A stretch of 64,000 bases of DNA from Jaltomata sinuosa (taxonomy: Eukaryota > Streptophyta > Magnoliopsida > Solanales > Solanaceae): contig QJPP01000448.1 in the NCBI GenBank assembly GCA_003996215.1, forward strand, positions 372,001-436,000, read 5' to 3'. Both the position numbers and the translations under genes were made by a program. Positions within the stretch are counted from its first letter, which is position 1; every line of letters begins with the position of its first letter. The notes beneath the pieces are model-generated. The model was not told the origin of the DNA. It saw only the letters and a program-made list of their open reading frames with translations, and did not search any database. Shown in pieces: positions 11,020 to 24,009 of the stretch.

Positions 11020-13067
11020 CTCTTTTTTTGTAATTAAGAAATTTTATTTACCAAAATGGCGTTATGTACAAAGATCCTTCAGAAAAAGGCCACTGGGACA
11101 TAGTCCCCAGTTTGCCAGATAGACTCAATAGCACTAAAACTCCCCTCTATTCAAGCTAGTTAAGACCAAAACTTAAGGATAAAAATTGAGTTCATCCAGC
11201 CTCCTAGCAAGTTTGTGCATCAAATAGCCCCTTGATGTTGTCTCCTGGACAATTAGCCGGACCAAAATATCTATGCTCCTTTGTTGTCGCTGAAAAATCC
11301 TCTTATTCTTTTCCTGCCAAATGAAATACACGCAACTGGCCATCACTATTCTATACACTTCAGCAGTTGCTCCTTCGCCATTAGCATGAATAGACATTCA
11401 AGATAGTTCATCCTTCCATTGCATTGCCGACCTACAAATCCCTTGCCACCCCAAGAGTCTTTCCCACACCAAGGAAGAGAAATTGCATTGAAAAAACAGA
11501 TGATTTATGGATTCCTCTTGGATCTCACACAACAGGCAGACATTATTATCAATCATACGCCATTTCAGAAGCCTGTCTCTTGTGTATAAACGACCGTGCG
11601 CTGCCAAAAAAGTAATGAAAATCCACTTTGGAGCACCACTGTTATTACAAATCAATCTTCTCCATTGGATTTTCAGTAAGACCCCTCGCAGCTTTATGTA
11701 CATGTTCTTGATAGAATACTTGGCCAGATGAAAGAAGGTCTCCAAGTCCACACGAGCTTCCAATATGTACTTCTTTGCTTTGAAGATCTTTCAAAGCATC
11801 CACGATGCTTGTTTTGGCATTACATTTCATATGATTTGATCTTTGATATGCACCCATTTCACCCACAACTTGTCCTGTTTAGTGCATATATTCCGCAACA
11901 ACTTACAAATCGCAGCCTTGTTCCAAGTTTGGAGCAAATTTAAACCACCAGCCGATCTTGGCAAACATAATTGTTCCCATGCCACCATTGCCTTTTTCCC
12001 ATCCCTATCACCACCAGTCCACAAGAAAGAGTGACATAACCTTTCGATCATGCTAATAACTTGCTTTGGTATGATAAAAATTTGTGCCCAAAACACTTGA
12101 ATGGAAAAAAGGACTGATTTAAGTAATTGTAACCTGTCAGCATAGGAAAGGAGGTTTGAGGTCCAATGAGTTATTTGACCAGTCATTTTTTCTAGCAGGG
12201 GTTGGCATTGGATAGCAGACAACCTCTTTGTACTAAGGGGAACCCCCAGATATCGGAAAGGTAAGATCCCTTTACCAAATCCGAGCTTGCTAAGGACCCT
12301 CTGTTGAATGGCATCAGACATACCGCCAAAATAAATAGAACTTTTCTGTTTGTTGGCAATCAGACCAGACACCTCAGAGAACTCAAGAAAGCAATCATAT
12401 AGTATTACAATAGAAGATTCATCACCTTTACAAAACAATAAGAGGTCATCTGCGAACCTTATCTGAATCAAATCTAGCTTTTGACACTTAGGGTGAAAGC
12501 TAAAGCCACCAGTATTCTTTAGTCCCTTCAAACATTCATTGAAGTATTCCATTGCGATCACGAATAAGAAGGGGGACACCAGATCTCCTTGTCTAAGTCC
12601 TTTCTTGGCTATAAAAGGCTTAGACAATTTCCCATTAATCATAATAGTATAAGACACAATGGTCACATAACACATGATCCATTTAATAAAGGTTTCAGGG
12701 AAATTGAGGCTATTGAGTACCTGTTCTAAAAACTGTCATTCCACTGAGTGGTAAGCCTTTTGCATATTGATTTTCATCATACACCTAGGCAAAATTTCCT
12801 TCCTGATGTACCTCTTAACTAGCTCATGACCAAGGATAATATTGTCAATTAAGACCCTTCCAGGAACAAAGGCTGATTGGCTATTCTCAACCACCAATTC
12901 CATAACATTTTTCAACCTTTTAGTGAGGATTTTAGAGATAATCTTGTAAAGGACTGTACAACAAGAGATAGGCCTATATTCTCTTATTGTAGTAGGGTAG
13001 TTGACTTTTGGAATTAAGGTCACGTTAGTGCAATTAACAACTTTGGACATTACAAGAGTATCAAAGA
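11020..13067 (-). mobile_element. 5'-truncated LINE (L1-type non-LTR retrotransposon)
   Basis: The insertion is bounded by a perfect 16-bp target duplication AAGCAGATACTACTCT at 11004-11019 and 13068-13083. The minus-strand 3' end finishes in a short A-rich tail (T-run at 11023-11029 on the plus strand). The 5' end is cut off inside the reverse transcriptase domain, as is usual for incomplete target-primed reverse transcription. No endonuclease domain is present. Confidence 0.9.
11173..13050 (-). pseudogene. LINE ORF2 fragment: reverse transcriptase and C-terminal zinc-finger region
   Basis: Read on the minus strand, the fragment starts NCTNVTLIPKV and YRPISCCTVLYKIISKILT. It continues with SQSAFVPGRVLIDNI, KKGLRQGDLVSPFLFVIAME and the catalytic RFADDLLLF. 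The conserved PFRYLGVPL follows and then the zf-RVT segment RLLKWRMIDNNVCLLCEIQE with HLFFQC. These blocks are in the order expected of plant L1 reverse transcriptases. The frame is broken into at least four pieces (12736-13050, 11827-12675, 11398-11763, 11173-11397), with stops such as YHSVE*. It is not functional. Confidence 0.9.
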
Positions 13068-13266
13068 AAGCAGATACTACTCTTTTTGTATTAATTTTTT
13101 GGTGTATTGAAAAGGGAGCAAAGGTTCCCTTTTATAGGAAACTTAGCCAACTTTGCCAACTAATAAAATTGTTGGTCTTATACATGGGAAATATGATTTT
13201 GACAAAGGAGACATCCATTGAAAAAGTAGGCACTTGCATGTTGCTTCTGCAAGTTTCTTCTTAATA

Positions 13267-13466
13267 CTCATCCTTGGGTCTAGACAATGTATTTCTAATC
13301 AATATAAAATGAAGAGAATTTTAATGAAAAGAAAATAGTACATCTCTAATAATATACATTTTAGACTGCCTCATTAAAAACCTTATCAAGAAAAATTCAA
13401 GGGGACAAAACATTGAATAAGGAAAAAAAGAGTACAGTGTGTATTTTACTCCCCCTAATTAAAATA
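13267..13466 (-). other. Copia 3' untranslated region
   Basis: This lies between the RNase H stop codon and the 3' LTR on the minus strand. It contains AATTAGGGGGAGTAAAATAC, the G-run type of sequence often found just after copia polyproteins. Confidence 0.5.
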
Positions 13467-16400
13467 TTATTTAATATCTCGAAGATGATGTGTTTCAATC
13501 TTGTATATCATCTTCTCAAATGTTGAGGTTGGCAATGCTTTAGGGAACAAGTCTGCTAAATTGTCACTTGAATGAATTTGTTGAACATCTATTTCGCCTT
13601 TTCTTTGAAGATCATGAGTAAAGAAGAATTTTGGAGAAATGTGTTTTGTTCTGTCTCCTTTAATGTATCCTCCTCTTAGTTGAGCTATGCATGAGGCATT
13701 GTATTCGTATAATATTATTGAAATATTCTTTCCTAGAAGAAGACCACAAGTTTCCTGGATGTGTTGAATTATTGATCTCAACTAAACACATTCTCGACTT
13801 GCTTCATGAATAGCTATTATCTCTACATGATTTGAAAAAGTAGCAATCATAGTTTATTTTGTTGAACGCCGTGATATAGATGTACCTCCACTTGTAAATA
13901 AATAACCTGTTTGAGATCGACCTTTATGTGGGCCAGACAAATATCCTTCATTTACATAGTCAATTAAACGTGAATCAGACTCATTTGAATAAAATAGTCT
14001 CATATCAATGATTTCTCGGAGGTATCTGAATATATGTTTATACCATTTCAGTGTCTTCTTATTGGCGAAGAACTAAATCTTGCTAATAAATTTACAAAAA
14101 AAGATATATTTGGTCAAGAATTACTAGCATGATACATCAATGTCCAATCACACTAAGATATGATATTTCAGCATCAACAATTTCTTCGTCATTTTCATGA
14201 GGTCAAAATTGCTCTTTATTGATATCAAGTGATCTCACAATCATTGGAGTAATCAATGGATGTGCTTTATCCATATAGAATCTCTTTAAAATATCTTTAG
14301 TATACATTAATTGATGGATAAATACCTTATTTGTAAAATGCTCAATTTGTAGATCAAGACAAATTTTATCTTTGCAAGGTCTTTCATTTCAATTTTTTTT
14401 TTCAAACATTCTACTGCTTTTGAGAGCTCTTCAGGAGTTTCAATGATATTCAAGTCATCAACATATACAATTATTATGACAAATTCAGGTCCAAACCTTT
14501 TAATAAAGACACAAGGGCAAATTGGATCATTCTTGTACCCTTCTTTCAATAGATATTTGCTAAGGCGATTATACCACATGCGTCCTGATTGTTTTAATTC
14601 GTATAGAGATTTCTGAAGCTTTATTGAACATGAAAGTTTCTTGAGAATCTTTATACATTTCAGGCATTTTGAATCCTTTAGGAATTTTCATAAAGATGTT
14701 GTTGTCTAGTGAGCCATATAAATTGGTTGTGTCAACGTTCACCATATGCATATCAAATTTTTTATGAACTGCCAAATTTATAAGATACCTAAAAGTAACT
14801 GCATTCACCACAGGAGAATATGTCTTCATATAATTAATGCCAGGTCTTTGCGAAATTTTTTGTGCTATAAATTGTGCTTTATATCTTACGACTTTATTTT
14901 TCTCATTTCATTTTCGCATAAAAACTCATTTGTTTCCACTGAACTTACACCTTCAGGTGTTTGAACTATCGATCCAAAAATTTCACGTTTCTCAAGCGAA
15001 GCTAATTCAACTTGAATTGCATCTTTTCATTTTGACCAATCATTTCTTTGTCTACATTTCTCAACAAATTTTAGTTCAAGATCCTCATCTTATTACATTA
15101 TTTCAATAGCAATATTATAAGCAAATATTATTCATAATTATATTATTTCGATTTCGCATTTTTCTCGATGCGGCATAATTTATTGAGATTTCTTCATTAT
15201 TTTCAATTACCTAAATCTCTTTAGAGTTTTATTAATTGTGATGTCTTTTTGCTCCTTTTTGGGTAGCTTCCTCCATATTATGATCATTTGCTCTTTTTCT
15301 TTTTTCAGGATTTTTATTTTTGAAATCGATTGGTCTACCATGTGTTAAGTGTGATTTGGACTCATTTGTGTTAATTGATTGTCCTATCGGGACATCAACT
15401 TGAATTGGAGCATTAGCAGCTGGAATATGAGATTTAGTAACTCTTGATAGGTCAGTGAATGCATCTGGCAATTAATTTGTAATGTTTTGCAAATATATGA
15501 TCTTTTGAACTTTCAGTTCACATTTATTTGTACGAGGATCTAAATAAGATAATGATAATGCATTTTAATCTATCTCTTTTTTTAGCTGCTTATTTTCTTC
15601 CCTTAATGCTGGGTATATTGATTCATCAAAATGACAATCAGGCAAACCTTGCAGTACATAAATCTTCAATCATAGGTTCTAAATGTTTTATAATAGAAGG
15701 AGATTCATACTCAACATATATTTTCAACTTTATTTGCGGACCCATCTTTGTGCATTATGGTGCAACAATTGAAACATATACCACATAGTCAAATATTCTA
15801 AGATGAGAAATATTCGAATCATGATCAAAAACCAATTGTAATGGAGAAACTTTATGATAACTTGTCGGCCTGATCTGCACAAGAGTTATTGCATGCAAAA
15901 TTGCATGGCCCCATATTGAAATGGAAAATTTTATTCTCATAAGCATTGGTCTAGTAATTAATTGGAGGCGTTTGATCAATAATTTTGCTAGACCATTTTG
16001 AGTATGAACATGAGCACGAAATGTTCAATTGTTATCCCAATTGATATACAATAATCATTAAAGGCTTGTGATGTAAATTCACCGATATTATCAAGGTGAA
16101 TTGTCTTAATTGCATAATCTGAAAGTTATGCTCTTAATTTTATTATTTGAGCAAGAATCTCGCAAATGTCATATTGTGAGTTGATAATAAACACATATGT
16201 GATCATCTTGTAGATGCATATATTAAAATTATATAATATCTAAATGGTCCACATGATGGTGAATGAGTCCACATATATCACCCTGTATATGTTTTAGAAA
16301 TGCAGAAAATTCAATTTTCACTTTAATTATTGATGGTCTAGTAATCAATTTGTCTTGAGAACATGCAGCACAAGAGAATTTCTTAAATTAAAGAAACTTA

Positions 16401-16969
16401 TGGTTCTTCAAAGAGTGTCCATATGAATTCTCAATTATTTTGCGCATCATATTAGAATCGGGATGACTCAATTGGTCATGTCAAATAATAAAATCATTTA
16501 GATTAGTAAATTTTTTATTTACTATGGCACGTGTTTCAACCATGCTAATACTTGTATAGTATAAGCCGAACGAAAAAGCGAATGATTTTTCAAGTATAAA
16601 TTTTTTACCCGACATCATTGTAGTAATATAAAGTTATTCAAACTTTTCATCATTTATAATCTCAATATGATAGCCATTTTGACGAATGTCTTTGAAACTT
16701 AGTAAGTTTCTTTGAGACTTACTACAATATAATGCTTCATTAATTGTCAAATTTATTCCTCTACTAAGTGATAAGTTAATCTTTTCATAGCCTTCAATTA
16801 ATATTACACTACCAGATATTGTATTAACATTGGCTTCTTTCATCACTAAATAAGAAAAATATTTTTTATCCCTTAAAATAGTATGTGTTGTAGCACTATC
16901 TATAAAACATATATCATCGTAATTGATTTTGGGTCCAACTGATGACTGAGAAATTTCCATATTTTTCAT
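13467..16969 (-). pseudogene. Copia pol remnant: protease, integrase, reverse transcriptase, RNase H
   Basis: The blocks on the minus strand run as follows. The protease/pre-integrase region at 16634-16969 has CFIDSATTHTIL (active-site DSATTH in place of the usual D-S/T-G) and YCSKSQRNLLSF. Integrase remnants follow at about 15755-16600 (ATLHAITLVQIRP-like segment and LVFDHDSNISHLRIF). Reverse transcriptase at 14307-14829 has VKTYSPVVNAVTFR-like and VIIIVYVDDLNII (YVDD). RNase H at 13467-13781 has DRTKHISPKFFFTHDLQ and SSDNLADLF. Frames are interrupted repeatedly, so it is dead. Confidence 0.85.
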
Positions 16970-17400
16970 AAAAATAAAAAGTACATTATAAGAATAAAAA
17001 TTAACAACATAAGAAACTTTAAGAGACTACACTAGAAATGTAGAAATTAACAAGGCATATGCTTTAGGAAGTATATTTAAGAAAAATTACGTAATTTGCA
17101 AACATAAACGAACATAACAACTATTCTTATAATTTTATTCCGCAGTAAAATGATCAGTTCTTCAGTCAATATCCTCGTAGAAGTCTTCAGCTTTCAAATG
17201 AATAATATTTGAAAGGCCTTTAAAATCATCATCTTTATAAGCAAGATTTGCTTAATCATATTTATTTGAGGGAGTCGCTTCACCACCGTCATTTTAAAAG
17301 GTTAAGTGTGCCTCCATATTATTATCTTTCCTTTTGAGGGAGGCTTGATAAAGTTTGACAAAGCAATCGAGCGTACGACAAGCACATGTCCAATGACCTC

Positions 17401-18206
17401 TCATATCACGTCAATGGCAAATATTGATTTTACCTCTGGAAGGATTATTTTGGGAAACTTTATTGTTCTCCTGTGTATTTTCATCATGATGACGATAATT
17501 ATTTTATCCTCTATCACATCCTCGTCTACATCCACGATTATGACCACGATCACAATCGCGGTAATTACTTTGTCTTGATTCAGACTGATCATATGCTGCT
17601 ATAACATTCACTTTAGGAAATGAAGCAGACCCAGTGAGACGGGCTTCATAATTTTTTATCAATAAAGTATTATTCTGCTCAGTCACAAGTAGACATGTAA
17701 TTAATTTAAAATATTTTTTAAACCCCTTTTTCACGATATTGCTGTTGTAGCAACACATTTGAAGCAGGAAAAGTGATAAAAAATTTCTCCAGTAAGTCAT
17801 CATCAAAGACTGTATTTTCACATAATTTTAATAGGAAACTTACTTTGTGGATAGCAGAATTATACTCAATTACAATTTTAAAATTTTGAAATCAAAGATG
17901 TAACCACTCATATCGAGCTTTCGGTAAAATCATATATTTTAGGTGATCATATTGATCCTACAAATTAATCTATAATTCAAGCGGATCTTTCACAGTTAAA
18001 TATTCAGTTTTTAATTCTTCATGAAGATAATGACGAAGGAAAATCATGACCTTCGCTTTGTTTTGGCTTGATGCTTTATTTTCTTATTCAATAGTATCTC
18101 CAACACCTTTAGCGTTAAGGTAAATTTCGGTATCAAGAACCCATGACAAATAGTTCTTTCTGATAATGTCGAGTGTCACAAATTCAAGCTTTGATAAATT
18201 TGACAT
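17401..18206 (-). pseudogene. Copia gag remnant
   Basis: The ATG is the complement of 18204-18206. The minus-strand translation begins MSNLSKLEFVTLDIIRKNYL and includes WVLDTEIYLNAKGVGDTI, an N-terminus typical of copia gag (UBN2-type) proteins. Downstream are PKARYEWLHL and the arginine/glycine-rich nucleic-acid-binding tail RGHNRGCRRGCDRG around 17504-17560. Several stops interrupt it. Confidence 0.8.
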
Positions 18207-18356
18207 GGTCAAAACTAAAAAAGAAAAAATGACTTAAAAATAACAAAGCTAATTAAAATTAAATTTCTGAATGCAAATAAATTTAAGTAGATTCTTAAGA
18301 TATATTATATAAAAATAAGTTGATTACTAATTAATGTAACTATCTCTCAGTGATTA

Positions 18357-20541
18357 TGTCACGGCCCAGATCGCCGTGAGTGGCACTCACCCAACCCTCG
18401 GGCGAGCGAATCATCAACGAACCCAAACTTAACCGTTCTAATAGTTCAAAATCAGTGTGCAAGAAAATAAACTAGCAATTCAATAACAATCTCAATACTA
18501 TTATAAATAACCTACGAAAAATCCCTCCCTAGCACCTAAAAGTCATCGTACCAAAATACTACCAAAAGTCTAGAATGCGGGGATGCAACTCCAAAATAAA
18601 CAAGAGTCTAAGTCCGAGACAAGCGGGCTATAATTGAAATAAAAGAGACCAGGGTAGCTCGATCGAAGCAGCTCACATTTGATGTCTGAAAGCGTCAGGA
18701 CTACAGGTGAGATCGCGTGTCAGCTGCTGAAAGATTTTCTGTACTCACAAAAAGAAAAGCAAGTGCAGAATCAGTACACAACCACCGTGTACTGGTAAGA
18801 TCATCGGCCAACTCCAATAAATATAATATGATCAGTAAATCATAACATAGTATGGTACATGAAACATGTAGTAAGTCAACGATTAGCCAGATATTAAATC
18901 CCTCTCTTAGCATATTAATACATAAGCCAAAACAACTATTGACCAAACCCTAAACAACAATATATACCCTTTTCACATAACTCATATCCACCAAGGATCC
19001 CCCTAACCTCAATTAAATGTTAGACATGCAATCCCGGTCTACACTAAGATCAAACTCACATTTAATAAATCATCCGGCCTCTCATGGATCTTATACAAAT
19101 ATCACAGTTCAAGAATACAATCCGATCCACTCATGGAACCATCGAAAGAAAATAATAATGCAATTAAAGCAACTCATACCAGGCCTGATACCCGAGCCAG
19201 CCATTATAAATTCTTGTACCAGGCGTGGTACCCGAGCTAATCGTTATGTAATTCTCGTACCAGGCGTGGTACCCGAGCCAACCATTAGTATACCTGCACC
19301 AGGCGTGGTACCCGAGCCAACCAAATATCATAACAAGTCCAAATCAATCACAACCAATGAACAAGCATACTTGTAAAACTAATAATCAAACAAAGAAGTT
19401 CATTTCACAAGACTGATTACCGGACAACTAGACATTCACAAAACATGCAACTCATATACTACTACAAAATAGTACGTGAATACATAATGCATATTAGAAG
19501 TCAACAACCATCACCTACCTCAAAATATTCCAAGATCTACTCAATTGGAGCTTTCTCATTTCCCAAAGTTCTTGCCGGTTATTGGTATAAAACAACACAC
19601 AATTACCAAAATCAATCTTTATAGCCTACAATTTACTCGGATTATGCAAAATCCCAAATTCCAGGCCAACCATGATCATTCCACCTCTTTCCCCAAATTT
19701 TCCACCATTAATTCACCTATTCCTACCATCTTCATGAATACATTTAGAGAATTAAGGTCACATGATCATAATCTAATGAAATCATCAATACTCAAGAACT
19801 TCTACACCTTAGAATCCCCTATTTCCTCGGATTCTACCATCCTAGGTCATTCCAAACTTTTCTCCAAGTCCACCCCTAGCAATTCTATAGCATAGGAAAG
19901 ATAGTACGGAGTTTGGGGAGTAGAATTCTTACTTTTAGGACAAAAATTGGTGGAAAACTGATGAAAATCGCCCAAAATTGCCCTGCCCTTCTCCCAAAAT
20001 CTCTTTGATGAAAATTGACTATTTTGAAAAATTTCTGCATTAAATCCCATCACGCTCTGCTATAGTGGTACCGCCATAGTAGAATCGACCGCTATGGTGG
20101 AGGCTGATCGACATTGACTTCCGTTGTAGCAGTATTTTCTCTGCTACAACGGAGGTCGCTATGGCGGAATGTCAACCGCTACGGTGGTTAACACGGGATA
20201 GAAAGTCGTAAAGTCTCCCAATTTGATCCATTTTACAACACACTCATTTTTCTGACATTCCGGAACAACCCCTTCACATCAACCTCGATACCGAGAGTTC
20301 TAGTTACCCGAATTTAATTTTGAAAAGTCCCCCGGACTCCTTTATGTCTTAGCTAAATGGAAAACTAGCTCAAAACAAGACACATTATCCAATCCTTACT
20401 CAGATTTCTCTAGACCATACCTCGCTCTAAAACCAACCGAGACTAGCCTAGCCTAGAATTTTCAGCTCCCAAATTCGAAAGTTTTCTAACTTGAAACTTG
20501 GTACGAAAAGTCTACCCGTAATGATGAACTCGGTTGTTACA
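18357..20541 (-). repeat. Gypsy 3' LTR
   Basis: The LTR is bounded by TGTCACGG at 18357 and GTTGTTACA at 20541 on the plus strand; on its own strand it starts TGTAACAACC. It contains four copies of a unit of about 40 bp carrying TACCAGGCGTGGTA-type palindromes at 19177-19323 and a cluster of CCGCTATGG-type inverted motifs at 20050-20200. The frames 19017-19376 and 19545-19895 lie inside the LTR and are not genes. Confidence 0.9.
19177..19323. repeat. GTACCAGGCGTGGTAC tandem palindromes in gypsy LTR
   Basis: There are four copies of a unit of about 40 bp containing TACCAGGCGTGGTACCCGAG (the first is mutated). The core GTACCA-GGCG-TGGTAC is a hairpin. The same unit occurs three times at 31561-31668 and four times at 60218-60361. 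Confidence 0.85.
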
Positions 20542-21107
20542 ACAGATACTAATTTACCCATCGTTCATCCCCAAACGATCCAACCCAAAATTATGGAAAT
20601 AAAAAAAGAAAGTGTAGTACCTGAATCCTCAAACAAGTGAGGGTACTTGTCCGCATGTCCTTCTCGGTTTCCCAAGTGGCTTTCTCAACTGGATGATTCT
20701 TCCATTGAACCTTTACCATACTGATCAGTTTTTTCCTCAATTTCTGTACATTTTGATTAGGAATCACAACTGGTTCCTCTTCATAGCAAAGATCCTTATC
20801 AAATAACACTTCATCCCACTTGATGATGTAGTCCCCATCCCTATGGTATAGCTTTAGCATGGATACATGGAATACCGGATGGACACCCGACAAACTGGGT
20901 GGCAGTGCTAACCTATAAGCCACTGGCCCTACAATCTCAAGAACTTTGAACGGTCCGATGAACCAAGGACTGAGCTTGCCCTTCTTATCGAATCGCATAA
21001 CTCACTTCATTGGTGACACTTTCAATAGCACTTGTTCACCCATCTAAAAATCCATGTCCCTTACCTTGCGATCCGCATATTCTTTCTGCCTGCTTTGGGC
21101 CGCTAGC

Positions 21108-24009
21108 TGTCATGCCCTATTTTTACCAAGGTTAGATAAAGCACAACTTATGGATTCTAAAAGAATTTTTATTATGTACAGAGTCGCCACTTAATTTTTA
21201 AGGAAAATAAGGAAACCTATTTTCGATTATTGACATGTATGACTCATATTTTAATCTGCGAAAAACCATTTGAGATTCTAGGTAAGGGTTCAAGTTATTT
21301 CGAAGGGAAGGTGTTAGGCATCCTTCGAAATTCACAAATGTGATACCTGGCTAAACTTAATTTTTAAAGAGAGAGGAGGTAAAAAAACATTTTTTGAAAA
21401 GTATAAATATGAACAGTAAAAAATATGTATATACAAGTGCAAAGAATAATTTTAAAATATGTACATAAGAGTATGAAAAATGTATTTTTATATGTATGAG
21501 AAAATTTAGTACGTATGAAAATTTATATGTAAGAGAGTATACAAAAGAGTGTAAAAGAATGTATATTGTTAATATGAAAAGTATGTAAATATGTTAATAT
21601 AAATAGATACTATTACGAAATATATATATATAAGAAAAATGTGTAAGTAATATATGTCTAAGTACATTGAGTAAAGAATGTAAAAAATATATGTATAATG
21701 TAAAGAAATGTATCGAAAAGATTGTACAATGATTACATCGATTGACTTGCGTTTTTTATTATGTAAATACTATTTCACTTTTGCAAGAAAAAATGAGTTT
21801 AAGAATGAGAAAAGAATATTAATTTTCAAAAGAATATATAAAGAATCGTTTGCAAAGTTTAAGTAAAAATGATTAAAAGGACGGTTTGAAAAAGAAAAGA
21901 CGGCCTAATATCTGCGTGAAGTAAAAATGTGAACTAATTACCTAAGTTGAACTGATTTATTTGTAAAGTATTTACGATCTAAGTTTTGCCTATGCACGTA
22001 ATAATGAATAAGTAAATAAAAGACACACCTCCCAAAACCCCGAAAATAAAGTTTTCACTATACTTTATCTTTTGTACAATTACAAGAATTACAAGAATAT
22101 AAATAAAAGCAATAAATTTTGGACAGATTTTCAAACCCCTTTTAATTGTCATCTTCAGAAGTATCTTCACGTTCCTGTATAAACACTTAGTAAAAAATTC
22201 AATAACAAATAAATATTTACCAAAATAAGTTAAAGAAATACATATATGTATGTAAATATAAGAAAATAGAATTTTATTATAGTATGGGCTCAGATATGTG
22301 GTAGTACTAAGTTTTAAATACGCCATGGCTGCGAAACATCGGTTGGCCACCCGAGATCACCTCGCCAAGATACGGATCATAAAACTTTTTATTTCGTCTT
22401 TGTAATATTAAGATTTCGTCATCGCCCAAACTTTATTTTTTTCTCGCTACGTATGTATATATGTATCCGTCTTTTTTATTGTGGAGGCCTCAAAAATCGA
22501 CGGGAGTTTTTTCATTGGCCATTTTTGTGTAGTATCTTGTTCATTATTAGTTAAATACCAAAACGGCCCAATAAGACCTCAAAGCAAACGCAACAGTGTT
22601 GAAATGGTCACAACCGGCCGAAACTCTAAGGAAAGAGTTACTGTCCAGCAAAACAAATTAATAACAAAACAACAACAGCCATGGACGAGTATAGCAAGGT
22701 TGTCGAAGTTCCAAGGCAAGCAAGAAAATATCACCAAAAATGTAAAATTCGTTCAGATCTAAAAAAAATACATACATAAACATGAAAATCAGAGAAAGCA
22801 TATATAGGTCGTCGTTGTTCATGGAGGTCGCTGGAAAACATAAGTTCTTGGTCAGTTCTGTGCAAAACAAAGCAGATCTGGCCATTTTTTGTGGCGAAGG
22901 GGAAGAAGGGAGTGGTGGAATCGTGTGTTTAGCTCCGTCGGAATCCGCTCATGGCTCGCCGGAAAAGACAAATTATTTCTTGAAAGCTTTTGGGAAGATG
23001 AAGAAAATATGGAGTAGAGGTCTAAAATATTTTATAATGTAGAAGATGAGTGACTGTGTGTGTATGTGAGAACGTGTGTGTGTAGTAGATGAAAGAGTTC
23101 AAGAAAAAATAAATTGAAAACTTCTACAGATCTCAAAATTAGTGAGAAGGAGGTGAATGTAAGAGTTAAATTGTGTGTCCCCAAAAAACAATACCCCTCC
23201 CCTTTCTTTTATAATACAAATTAGTCCCTCATATTATCCGAAAGATAATAAACTTCTCTTTCTTGTCCCCCCAAAGACCATCTTTAATCCATGAGTTTTT
23301 ATACAATGGGTCCTTCATCTTATTAACTAAAGTGTAAAGGTTCATTAACCAAAGTGTAATAGTTGTGATTAGTCATGTCAATTGTCACCTTTTAAAAAGG
23401 TGACATGATCTTGACTTGATTGATTAGTTGCTCTGCGTATTAAAATTAATTGTTCCGACCTCTTGTGCTTGCGGAATGTATTAAAGAATTATCTATAAAT
23501 AATATACAAAAATATGTGTATTGGTATGTGATTACAAAAATATAAAAAAAAAATGTAATGTGTTTTAAATAATTAAAATTGTAGTATTTGTATTGTGTAC
23601 GTGTGTAGGTGACTGTAAAAAATATTGTGATTATCAAAATTGTATAATGATAATAAATTGATAAAAAATCCTAATATTCACAAAATAAAGGATAATTATC
23701 AATAAATTGTAAGACAGTAAAAATGTCCCAATAAATTGATAAGAATCCTAATATTTATGAAATTAAGAATAATTATCAATAAATTGTAAGACAATAAAAA
23801 TGTTCCAATAAATTGATAAGAATCCTAATATTTATGAAATTAAGAATAATTATCAATAAATTGATAAAACTCCTAAAATAAGGATAATTATCAATAAATT
23901 ATTATTTTTCATGACAAATGTGTAAAAAAATGTATTTTGTGCTCTTTAATGATCAGAAAACCTGAAGACGTTAATTTTAAGCACGGAGAGCCAAAATTGG
24001 GTGTCAACA
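21108..24009 (-). mobile_element. Solo LTR (gypsy type) inserted in the gypsy integrase/chromodomain region
   Basis: The 2902-bp insertion begins TGTCATGCCC and ends GGGTGTCAACA. It is flanked by the perfect 5-bp duplication CTAGC (21103-21107 and 24010-24014). On the minus strand it reads TGTTGACACCC to GGGCATGACA. It has no coding region. It shares AGAGTCGCCACTTA and the TGTCAACA end with the large LTRs at 34637 and 41971, so it belongs to a related family. It includes a 77-78 bp tandem repeat at 23653-23905 and many TATGTA-rich stretches. Confidence 0.88.
23653..23905. repeat. Tandem repeat, 77-78 bp unit, about 3.3 copies
   Basis: Units start at 23653, 23731 and 23808 with ATAAATTGATAA, followed by TCCTAATATT and AATAATTATCAATAAATTG. 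The last copy is partial. It lies inside the solo LTR. Confidence 0.85.

Larger units (their letters stand above)
10968..13266 (-). repeat. Copia 3' LTR, split by a LINE
   Basis: Two parts, 10968-11019 and 13068-13266, together match the intact LTR at 33427-33663 (shared phrases include AGAAAATAAAATGACAA and CACTTGCATGTTG). The terminal TG of the LTR is mutated to TA here. The interruption is the LINE, flanked by its own 16-bp target duplication. Confidence 0.85.

Noticed and set aside
17306..17578. Plus-strand frame rich in T, I and S
   Set aside because: Antisense of the arginine/glycine-rich tail of copia gag.
23640..23905. CRISPR-like repeat array
   Set aside because: The units are contiguous with no unique spacers, the context is a plant LTR, and no cas genes are present.
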